In this document: in pieces, positions 35,601 through 47,600 of the stretch | How the letters are laid out: every line of letters starts with the position of its first letter | Numbering within the stretch: the stretch's first letter is position 1 | Origin: Luidia sarsii | Taxonomy: Eukaryota > Echinodermata > Asteroidea > Paxillosida > Luidiidae | Assembly (NCBI GenBank): GCA_949987565.1 | Contig: OX465102.1 | Location: 26,467,665-26,531,664, forward strand | Direction: 5' to 3' | DNA length: 64,000 bases | Made by a program: the position numbers and the translations under genes | The notes under the pieces: generated by a model | The model's database searches: none | What the model saw: the letters and a program-made list of their open reading frames with translations, nothing else | Told to the model about the DNA's origin: nothing

Positions 35601-38600
35601 TACTCAAATGCATCACACTACCCGATAATAATAGGACAGCTAGCTTTGCAATACAGCCATTGTGACCCCCCCTCCCCTCGCATCATACCCAACTACCACA
35701 TTACTTGGTTACACCCATAACACTCTATTTCACCAATCATACCCCACTACACCCATTATGCATGTATCCCGGAAAATGAAATAAATGCTTATGAATGTAT
35801 ACATCCCGTTGCACCCACCATACCTTATTATGCATTTGCATGCCCCTGTGTATCCTATGGCATCCCCATTAATTAAATACATCACAATGAGTAATGGCAT
35901 CCGTCATTAAGTAATTACACCCATAATTATTGCATTGCTCCCGTTCCCTGCTGCAGCAACTGGGAAGCAGGCCACCCGACTAATTCGTCTGACCACAACT
36001 GCGCGTTTATGTCAGGCAGTAACGGTACCTGGACGGATGCGCCCTGCCACAGCCGCACGTTTTACGTCTGTAGGAGCACACGTAAGCCGTCTTCATTCGA
36101 TGCCGACACGGTGTAGTTTTCCCACCTCGTTCATCGCAATTCAATACGGGGTTTCCACTGGGTTGTCCGTTCAAGCCGAGTTGCATTTGGCGTCTGCAGA
36201 CCGTACGATCCATCACCGGGATTCGGACGAAGACAGCAGCGCTAAAACCGTATTAGATCGAAATAAAATGGTATTACAAAACTACACAGCTGATCGTTCC
36301 TGTTACGAATGAGGGTACAATTCTTACACATCCTTGCCACATCCTAATGTGGACGCAAGTCAGTCTCAACACTTTACTTTCGGGTAATGCGATTGCCGCG
36401 TTCTCCACATTACATGCACTCAAATACAAGTTTTGGGGGAGGGCCTGACGTGTGATTCTACAGCAGGATCTTTCCTCAGCCAGAGGGATCCTGCAATAGG
36501 TTCCGAACGCACATGCCCTCGACATCTTGGCGATTTCCATTTTGTAAGACTGGTTGCCCTGATCGACGTAATAAGCACCGCGTGATGAGTTCTTTGCCAT
36601 ATTTCCTGCAAAAAAAAACCAACAACACATTTTTCTATGATTCGTTTTTTGGTCAGTTAACTCAGTAAGCAGTTTTTACAACTTAAGGTGATAAACAAAA
36701 ATGTTGCAAACTGCAACACGGTTGTTTGTACAACAGTGTACATTATTTAAGACACAAAAACCCTGGTGAAAAGGAGTTCTTTACAAATAATCCACAAATG
36801 ACCTGTCTCTGAAGCGATATTGGAACTTGCACCTTTGGGTACTCCATAAGGGTTTCTTTTACGAGTGGAAATATCAGAGCAGGAGCGAAGAGCCTCGCAG
36901 AATGTGTGGTCGACAGTCCTTTATATATCAGAGAAATTCTTGTTATCTTGCTGACCAGAGTTCCACGCTCAAAATTGCTCCCTGAAATCGACACGACAAC
37001 ATGCTCAGCACGAAGATTCCTCCTTGGATGCGACTGCGAGTGCCGACCATAATTATTTCACGCCCGGATTATACCGCGTTTGATGGGCATTCAGAGTATA
37101 TAAGGGTGCTCAGCATGAGATATAGGTGGGAGTCTGGGTTGGGCAACCAGATTGTATTGGGCATTCATGGTCAGGTAAGGGTTTGTTGCTTAGGCGAGGG
37201 TCTATGGAATTATCACCACGGGCACGTGGTGGATGGGAGTTCCCCCACGGCGGGTGTTCGTCGTTGCAGGTCTCCGGTAAATCGCAAAACGCGGCACTGT
37301 GTCCCCTTTTGGTCTTCCGCCACAGCCAACACTCCCGTGTGCCACAGCGGGGGACACTTCTTCCGGGATCGCTGCTACTGGTTCTCCGGGGACGTCGTCC
37401 ACTTTGTGTCTTCCGATTCCCACTGTTCCAGGTTCCAGGAAGGGGCGAAGTCGGTCGTCATACGGGACGGAGAACTCAACGTGAGTCATTCCTCGTCACC
37501 CTCGCATACATGTACAGTGTATGTGACTTTTGACTCGTATACTCGCCTCCTACCCGAGCCTTGTTGATTTGTCATGACTCAGACGAAGAGATCGAAACAC
37601 GATAAAAACAATAAAAAATGACTCGGACTGGGCAGTACTGCCTTGGACTTAATCTGATGCCACGAGCAGACTTGTTATCGAGTTACACAATATCAAGTCC
37701 GTGTCCGAGTCTGTGTCCGGAGTCGCACACGTCCAGTCCCGGGTCTTGAAGGTCAGGTATCGAGTTCCAGACACGAGTCACCCAATTGGTAAATACTTTA
37801 TTACAAATGCATTTCCTATTTCAATACAACTTAATGCCTTGCATGTTGGTTGTACTAACTAATGATGAGTATAAGCTTGCGGTGACACCATGTACAATTA
37901 TCTCTTTTGTGGGTGAGAGTAATTCTGGAAAGAACATTTTATTACCAGCAGCGAGACTTGAACCCGTCCCCAACACCAGATCGCCATTCTTCCTCCTGAA
38001 GACGGACAGAGCACACTGTCCGAAACGTCGACTACACAAAAACTATTTTACACTCAAACAATCGCGAGACGATAAGCATTGCACGGACTCACACAACCTA
38101 TCACAACTGGCGATGGGTTATCCATCGTCAGTTTTGGTGCGACGAACCGTAAAGCTGTTAGATACGGTATTCACCCAATACTATCTGACGTTTTCTCATT
38201 GGTATGTTGACCCTGTGTGCACTTTCAGACGTTCCTGTCTAAGCTGATGATCCAGACCGCGTGGCTCCCATTACAGCGCCCTCGAAACAGCCGACGCCCG
38301 TACACCTGGATGGACGGCACCAAGGTTACCTTTCGGTGAGTTTGGATCTAGACTTATGGCTACCGGCAACGGCTACGGCTGTGGCTGCAGGCAGCATTCG
38401 GCAGCATTGGAAGCATTTCTGCCACAGAGACCATGGACTGAAATAGCGCTCAAGTCCGTTTGCCTTGCCAGTGATCTGCATCTATAGCCCCCGTGTCCAA
38501 ATCGAAGCCAATTAGTTCGAGAGCACTCTCGTATAGCAATTGCCGTACAGCAACAATCGTATAGCAACATATGTATAGCCAGAGCCGTTAGTAGTAACTA

Positions 38601-41600
38601 GTGAGCCACAGCCTGAGATTGATATCCAATGGGTTGGGATATATCTTGTGAAAAACCAAAGAGATCATCTGATGCTAATGCCACGTTCCTTCATGTGTAT
38701 GGGGTATTTCCTGTTATCATTTGTAGCAAGGAGACTCGGGCTATAGAGGTAGCGTATGGCATGCCGTCTGCCTGATCCGTTCGACGTGATGTATGGCATA
38801 TTTTGTAACTCACATCGGGTCGATTCCCAGTCGGTCTGGGCATTAACGGGTGATTTGGGGTGAATTTTAAAGAATTGACCCCGCGGATATCTGATGTGAA
38901 AGAAAAAGAAAACTTCCTTACGCCATTGGAACGTAAATGATCCTTGCACATGAACGACCTCCGTGTTCAAAGTCAAAGACTGTGAAGGAGCTTGCTCTGA
39001 TTTGCTAGGTGGTTGTCAAATGGATGTCTTTAGTTTTCAACATTGGCCAATCATGAGTTCGAAATGTGTCATCGAATGGAGGGACCAGCTGCCACACGCT
39101 CACTCTGTGGCTGGACCGTTCGTTAATTGCCTCTTCGTCAATTGCATTTGTGAAAGTGAAAAAGGTGACACAGATTCTCAGGTTATCGGAAAGTCCCACT
39201 CGCAAAGTGTCCAAGGATCTTTGACCGGACGGTATTTAAAGCACTCGGATTTAAGCGTCCCTATTTGTACCTTCGGAACGCAATTGGACAGAACAAAAAT
39301 AAGAACCGTGTTCGGTACCCATTTACCTGGTTCGGGTTTCGGGCATCCGCGCTTCGTTTGCCAAGCATTACGTCTTTCTTTTATTCAATTTGTTCAAAGG
39401 TTCCCAGTCAGTTTTTCATCGGTTTGTTTGACTTGAATTGAGAAAGTTGTATCCTATTTGTGTGATCAGCGAGGTGCTGTAGCCAGGTTTACCAAAAAGA
39501 AAACTAGGTTGCTTACAATTGAACAAAAGCGGGGTGTCATCCCTAGAGATATGCGGCACTTAGGTATAATGCTTGAATTACTTCTGACTGGCGTCTCCAT
39601 ACCGGTTGACTATTTGAGAGGCCACCATCTCAGCGCTGGATGGCTCAGATGGGAAGAGCGCTGCTACGCAAAACCAGAGGTCTCGGGTTCGAGTCCCGGT
39701 CGAGTCAGAGTTTTCTTTGTCATTTTTTTTGGGTTTAATTTATTCAAAAATCTTCCCGGACAGTTTTTCATTGATTTATTTGACATGATTTGATACAGGC
39801 TTTGACTTTATTGTTTACACAGGAACTGGGCTGATGGAGAGGAGCCGAGCAGTATGTACAACTGTGCCATCTTGGAGTATGGCACGGGTTACTGGAGACC
39901 GGAGTACTGCAGCAGATCATCGAACCACTACCTAATCTGCGCATTGCCCTGTAAGGCCCTACCTTTTGAACGTCCACCATGCAAGCAGGTGTTTGACTCA
40001 GTAGATCCGAGTTCAAGCTCGAATCATGTCTCTCGAGTCCGGGTCTCGAGTCATCCAGGTTGAGTCGAGAGTCCGGACAACACGTCCCCTTTGAATCTGT
40101 AATAGGCTATAATGTTATACTGTATTTTAAGCACAGATCTCTAATCACATTTACTAGTAATAATTATGTGACCCGGCACAGCGAAATGAGGAATATCCAA
40201 CCAAAACACTTTTCGAGTAAACAACGCCTGAAGTCAAAGTATCTTCTCAATTCGATAAAAAAAAAATGTTTTGGGGGATTTTCGGAAAGTTTATGTGTTG
40301 GATGATATTATGTCCAGAGGATTTTTCCGAAATTCGTGTCTAAATGTCTAAAAAACGATTCCGGGGTAGTGTTTGTGTACTATTTTCATGAAAATGTTAT
40401 GTTCCTGCCCGTTTGTTGTACTATTTACAACAAAGTGCACGTGGAAATAATGTTGATATCATTTGAAAGCTAATGGTATACTCAAAATCTCAAAAGTGAG
40501 GTTTATTCCTCATTATGCTTTGCCGGGTCACATTTATAGGCCTGCCCACACAGTATACCAAAGTGAGTGCCGTAACTGCCGTATATTATGTTGTGTTCAC
40601 ACCCGAATTTTTGGCTGTGAGCCTGCCCAAAGAAGTGCGCGGATTTTACAATCTGTTGTAGCTTTTTCAATTTTAATTAAGGAAAATCAGTGGAAATCTT
40701 TTGAAAAAAGCGGAGATATGATCCCTGGAGATAAACGGCAGTTAATTGTTTAATTGCTTCTGACTGGCATCCCCACCCCGGCAAAGACTAGTTGACTCTG
40801 ATGGGGAAGGCAATTATCTAAGGACTAGATAGCTCAGAAAGTAAAAGCAACGGTGCGCAAAACCAGAGGTCTCGTGTTAAAAGTTTCCCTTGCCAATTTT
40901 TCACCCTTGAAATTTGTTTTGGGTTCAAATTACTTGTACATTCTGGCTGACAGTCTAATAAATTAATTTTTTTGGCTGATGTAGGAACGCCTGCCAAATA
41001 TTCTGTCTCAACTAGGTCCATCCATTCTTTGTTCGTCTTCAAAATAGCGTGCAACGAAGATTTTGAAGGCTCTGGCCTGGACCCATGCGTGGAAGAAAAA
41101 CGGATCTGCTCGTGCGTGACAGGCGGGCACTGCCTGGAGCACCAACGATGCCACTGCAAGAAGAGATTCCACGGCATGGTGTGCGATAAAGGTAAGCTTC
41201 CAGCAGGCCCACTTTATACACTCCCGGTCGCTTCCATGAAGGGCATCATCGTCGTTAACGACCGAGAGCAAGACTACGAATGAAGTGATGAAGCCATAAT
41301 GGAAAGAGAACCCGGGATTTTATCGACACTCGACGGCTATTCCGAATGGAGGGCCGGCACCTACACTGTACTTCCCCGTGAGGAATCTGTATAGAAAGGG
41401 CAAGCCGAGGGGGGGGGGGAATGTCTCCTTCATATTTCGCCGTTTCACACAAGACAAATCTCGGGTGTGACGCGGGGTTGAACATCGACGACGTTTCCCA
41501 CTTGCCGATTTTCAACCCCGCGTCACAGCCGAGGGGGGAAATGTCTCCTTCATATTTCGCCGTTTCACACAAGACAAATCTTGGGTGTGACGCGGGGTCG

Positions 41601-44600
41601 AAAATCGACGACGTTTCCCACTTGCCGATTTTCAACCCCGCGTCAACCAGGAAATCACTTTCAACCCGGGTTGAACTCAACCCTGCTACGGACCAGGGTT
41701 GAAATTTTCGCCCAGGGTTGAAACTGCAAGTGGGGGAAAAAACCGGGTTGAGTTCGCCCCGGGTTGAGAGCCGTGGGATTTGTTTATCATGATTGACCCA
41801 TGCGTGGTGTAGAACGACGCGCTCGCGATGCGTTGCACAAGTTTCTAGTGTAAAAAGTCCGCGGCAATCTCGCGGGGTTGAAGTCGCCCCGGGTTGAAAT
41901 CAGCTCGCTTTGCACGAATCAAGTGTGAAACGATACCGGGTTGAACGCGGGGTTGAGAAATTCGATTTTCAACCCTGGGCAATATTTTGTTATTGGTGAG
42001 TGCTCAAGGGACCGTACCTACCTGCCTCTGCTCTCACCCCATGCAAGTAACAGCACTGCTCTTTGCAAATCTCCAGCCCTTGGATCGGTGGTGCCTCGAA
42101 AATAGCAAATAATCTATCATATGGGATGCCGGTCCTCAGTCATTAAAGGCTCAATACAACATTGGGAAGATCGGAAAACGTCGATGTACACAGATCACAC
42201 AGTTTGTAGATGGTCATAATAGAATCCTCATGTTTAAATCTTATACGGTCTGGAATGCTGTACTTCCCTAGAAATCTTTACTCAAACATCGACAAATAGT
42301 TTATTACTCGCAAATCATGAAGTATTTCTTGCACTACAGGATGGTGCAAAAACCGTGAGGTTTTTTTTTTTCCATGTTCTACTTTCTCAGATCACCATTT
42401 GAGCTAAAACTTTTGCAGGATTGCTTTTATGGGATGTTTAATGGTTTAACACACAAACTGTGGCAATCTTTTGACCTTTACCAATGTTGTATTGGGCCTT
42501 TAAGCAAGGACTGTTAACACGCCAAGCTCTGTGATATGCTAAGGGGTTCCAAATTACATACTGACTCAAATAATCGAAATGCAGACCTGGAAAAATGTAG
42601 AGGGACTGACTTTTCGATCCAAGCACGGAGACCCCTTCGTAAAGGCGAGTAGGCGTACCGAATAAGTACCTATACGCAGTAGTGTACCAGGATTCAATGA
42701 TAATCATGATAATAATAGTAATTTTAAAAATCGACATTTTCTATACAACAGATTGCCAGCTAACATTCCATTTACAGACTGTTTGATACTGAGCACCCGG
42801 TTATCGAATGGCTCAAACACAACAAGGCTCGTGTATGATAATAATTATTATACACGAGCATTGTGGCTCATTCGAATACCTGGTGCTCAGCATCAAATAG
42901 ACTGCAAAGTGAATGTTGGCCGGTAAACTGATTTAACCGAGGCAGAAAGTCCATAGTTGGCAGGTTCGGGGACTGAGCAGCTGGATAACATTGATGAGTT
43001 TATAACAATATTGCAGCTCAGGTCAGAGTGGAGCTGCGCACCAAGAGTCACGTGGCTCGGGGCGGAACCATCGAGCTGGAGTGTCACGTGAACATCCCGA
43101 AGAGCGACTACTCGCTGCAGATGCACTTCGTAGGGGCGGGCGGCCGGGCGGTCGACGGCCCCCTACCAGTCGACCGAAATCACCCCAACATCAGCACAGC
43201 GGAGACCGGCTACTACGAGGTGAGATGGGGGACGCCCGAAGACCATTGCTTCCGTCGGAACAACTGGGACGGAGAGTTTTGGAGACTAATTTCTTATCAT
43301 TTATGTTTATCATGCCATGCAAAGTTAACCCTATCTGCACTGGGGGGTCCTCGGAGGCCCCGTCTATATGTTTTATTACTGCATCGCGACCGCTAAACAA
43401 TTCGGATTCCGTCCTCATGACCTTTCGAATGATCACTCAATATCGGACATAGTACATTGTATGTGTAGGTCATTACAATTGCATATATTTGTGTTCAATT
43501 TAGTTAATTGTTAGACAGTGGCTTGCTTATCCTTACGAATATTAGTTAGGAATTGATGTTGCACTGATTTCATGCTTCTGTATGATTCTGATTCTGAGAG
43601 AAACTGATTAAATTTTGGAAACTATCAAATATTATGATCAATAAAAACAATGAAAACATAAGCAATAAAAATAATACAAAACTTAATAACATAAACAGAT
43701 TTGGCTTTTTGCTGTTTTAACTGCACATATAAACGTCAATCCAAACTGAATGATTTCTCAACTTGGAAAGCTAATTATAATTCTCACACTGTTTCCTCAA
43801 GTTTTAAAAAACAATTTACGCTGAAATTGTGAAAATACCGCAAAATGCAGCTCTAAGTTTGGCACACTAATGTTTTGCGAGGTTGTGGTTCACGTATACG
43901 AACTATCGATACTGCGAAGTGAGCAAATCGCTTGCACAGTCAGTGGAACGGGTCTGGACTACAGACAAAACAGTTACAATGATCCGACGAGTCAATCCTA
44001 GCCGAGCCTTTGTAACATATCCCCCATAATGTGGGTCCAACCAAAGAAGGGTTCTGCTTCTTTACATTTCCAAGACATTTCTTAAATGAAGTCCAAAAGC
44101 CTTAACGTGTGTTTCAATCAGGAACCTGCCCTACAGCAGTGTTTCTCTTTTGTCCACAAGGGTCTCTGATTTTGTGATCAAAACGGCAGAGCCTTTTACA
44201 AGTTTTTTTTTTTAATTGAAACAAAAAATGGCAAACAAAACTTTGACTGCAACGGAATATGAACCCGAGACCCCTGTTATTACGTATCAGCGCTCATCCC
44301 ATCTGAGCTATCCAGCCCTTAGACAATAGTCAACTATAGTATTTTCCGAAGTTGGGGCGCCAGTCAGAAGCAATTCAACCATTAACTGCTGTACAGTACA
44401 TATATCTCCGGGATCACGCCCCCGTTTCCATTTAGATGCAAACAACCAATGATTGTAAACCTGGCTACAGCAGCTCGGGATAACACACATTTTTTTTTTC
44501 GATTGGTAAATCCTGTCACGAGCAAATTTATTCATGTATTTTTGATTATGTTTGCTCTGACAATACACATAAATGATGCAAATTGCCTTAAGGACCAAAT

Positions 44601-47600
44601 AATTATGCGAAAACAGATAATATATAGAGTGCCTGACCTGTTGATCATGGCAGGAGCTTTATATTAAGTCCGGTTTTTGTGACGATCGTCCGTGTGTGCA
44701 ATTACCCCATGACAGTTCGAAGTACGCAACGTGACCGTTGACGACACAGGGACTTACGCGTGTGTTATATCCACGGAAGTCGGCGCTGAGCCAATGACAA
44801 GGATGCACAGCGTCTACGTCAAGGTCAGAGGTGAGTGCCGACATCGGGTCTCAATTCGTCACAACCTCCTGCATTCAAACGTGCGCTTTTGGGTATACAA
44901 AGGGTGAATGAGGGGATATTTCTATCAATTCAATAGTCGCCGAATATTTGTTGACAAAGAGTTGTGGTGCCATGATTGTGTCTACCCTTTGTATCCAGTC
45001 ACCTGATGTTGGCAGTATCAGTGATCAAGTGAGAGCAGCTGTAGCCTGACATTGGTCGTGCGGGAGTTGGCCGGGAGGGTCGTGAATATGCTCGAGTATT
45101 TCTTGCAGTGAACGGACTATAGGCTTATGCAGAGCTTAGCATTTTTTAATCCCCGTCCGGCAAATTATTTGCGATCTTAAACTAATCGGGCGCTGATTTG
45201 AATAATGAATCCACGGAGTTGCCGGGTTGTTCGTTATTTAATTCACTTTCACAAAACGCTCACGTTTTCCATCGGTTTGCGAATGAATGTACCTTGAATT
45301 GTCTATACCGATTCACCTATACTTGACTGTTCCGGTGAATGTTCAATGCGGCACTATTGACACTAAGCAGTGACACTAAGATAGAAAAGGGCCATTCGGT
45401 TTGTCTTGTTTTTCATTATTCGTGTTTTGGTTTGCTTTCATATAGAAACTCCCGTGACCGAAAAGCCTCATCACAAAGGTAGGCGCTGCTTGAAGTTCTA
45501 ACCCTTTGATCTTTCAATTTTGATATTTCCTGCTATAACCCCTGCCTGTTATTTCCGTTGAACCCCACTTCCTTCCTTGTCTTCTTACCTACTAGCGTCC
45601 CAGGTCAGTCTCCTATCATCCACAAAATATCGATCATATCGGGTCTCTTCCTTATCATCTGCCTAGGTGTCTGGCTTTCTGCCTTCACGAAAAGGTCCTG
45701 ATTCGATCAAACGACACCACCCTCCGAATTTGTAAAGCTGTGCAGTGTTCATGGCAGTCGAGTCAGATTGGGACTTTTTTTTTACCATAACACCATTGTC
45801 TGAGGGTATCAAAGACAGTGCCCCATTGTTTTTGTGTTATACGTTCCGAAACATAACTCGGTGCCTTGGCCTGTGGCGATATTTGGACCGACTCCTTGGA
45901 CTGCAGTCTTGCTTTGACTTCAGGCCTGCCATACATTGTGCAATAGCATTGATATTGGTTTTCTGTATACGGTATATTTTTTTTGAGAGCAAAAGCAATA
46001 CAAATTAAATTGCAAACTGCCTATACCAATTTCAATGGGATCAAAATATCACTCAGTCTCTCTGATGTCCAATGTACACAAGAGTCCTTGTCTTTCCAGT
46101 CAGTAAATAATAAACCGGCATCCAAACAGTTAGCAACACTTTTTAAGCTTTTTAAGAGTGGAAACTTTTCCCCTAAAAAATAACTGGACTTAAAACACTA
46201 AACTTCCTTTTAATTTCGCAATTGGTATGTTTAAGCAAAAGTCTGTGGTTCAGTCTGTCTTTTTTTTCACAAAAGTTCAACTTTCCTAGTGATTGTTTTT
46301 TTTTTAAATACTTTGTAAATAATGCTTGCCAATGAAGAATACCCCAACAACCTCTGTGAACTTATCCACTGGTTCACTATAGGTCATATTAGATAGAATA
46401 CATTTATGAAATTGGAAAAAAAATGTGTACATAGAACACTCGTTTTTAGAGTCAAGAATGGAAACATTGATTTGGTCCCGTCCTTTGAAATAGTTAAGGC
46501 AAGATATGGATGTGTTGCCGACATCGTAATAAGGAAGACTTTTCCAGAATCCATACAAGTACAGTGTGAATAATGATCAAGATTGCTAACATTATCAACT
46601 GATAACATTATCAGTCGATACAAGCCAAAGTGTTTCATTGCAATTGAATCAGAGCATTATGTAGGTGTAATCAATATTTCCTTCATTCTTTTGCGCACCA
46701 TTTTGTACGTAGCAGAGTTAAATAAAAGATGTCCATAGTTTATCCAAACAATAAAATGTGTAATGCCTTACCTGTTTCACCCTAAAAATGCATGTTTAGG
46801 AGGAAAGAACAAGAAACATGAACAGCGTGAAGCAAGAGGTAAGTGGCTGCGGGCATCTCGTAACTATTCTTGGCCGAGAATCAAGAATAAGTTTAATGTG
46901 GCACCATTTGTGTGACCCAAGTTATACGATTTTTAGACAATGTGCGGTTATCGGATCAAATCTCTCTCTTGATCAGATGGAGCTTACTGACCATGTTGAA
47001 ATCTTGCCTAAGATTATCCATTTATTATTTTGCTTTGTATAAAGCGAACCCAAGCTAACATCCGACATCGTCTGTCAATGCTAAGTAGGGGGTATTGCGG
47101 TGATATTAAAGCCCCTACACAACATTGGTAAGATCGATAAAAAGAAATGTTCACAGATTTACATGAAACTTATACAGTTTGAAGATGGTTATAGTAGAAA
47201 CCTCTCCCTGAAATATTTCTGCCTAAACTGTATTTTGAAAGAAATTAGTAAAAGAAATAGTTTACGTCTCACCGCGAGATCTAAACTATTATTCGGAACA
47301 GTACGGCGTCGAATGTTGCATTTTCGCGAAACAAATGAAGCGGTTTCACGATTTTCTCGAGACTCGGTTAGCGGATTGAGCTGAAATTTCCACAGGTGTG
47401 CTATTCCATGCATATGTTGGATCAGACAACGTATGATTGCTATTCTTTGACCTCGACCAATGTTGTATAGGGGATTTAAGGGAAGGAGTGTGGCTCTGAA
47501 AAGAGCAGGTAACTCATCGTTTCGGGTATAGAGTGTGTACTCAGCCCGCCGTCAGGAGACAGACAATGTTGTTAATGTTGTCAATGCTGTTACTCGACGC

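Noticed and set aside
37270..37325. Upstream extension of gene A exon 5 from the CAG at 37267-37269
   Set aside because: It would enter the CTLD in the wrong phase after exon 4; the acceptor at 37325 restores frame and is conserved in gene B.
39636..39710. Apparent tRNA gene with A- and B-box words
   Set aside because: The same head recurs in at least seven degraded copies with a common body and TTTTCTTTGCC-type tail, and acceptor-stem pairing is poor: it is a SINE.
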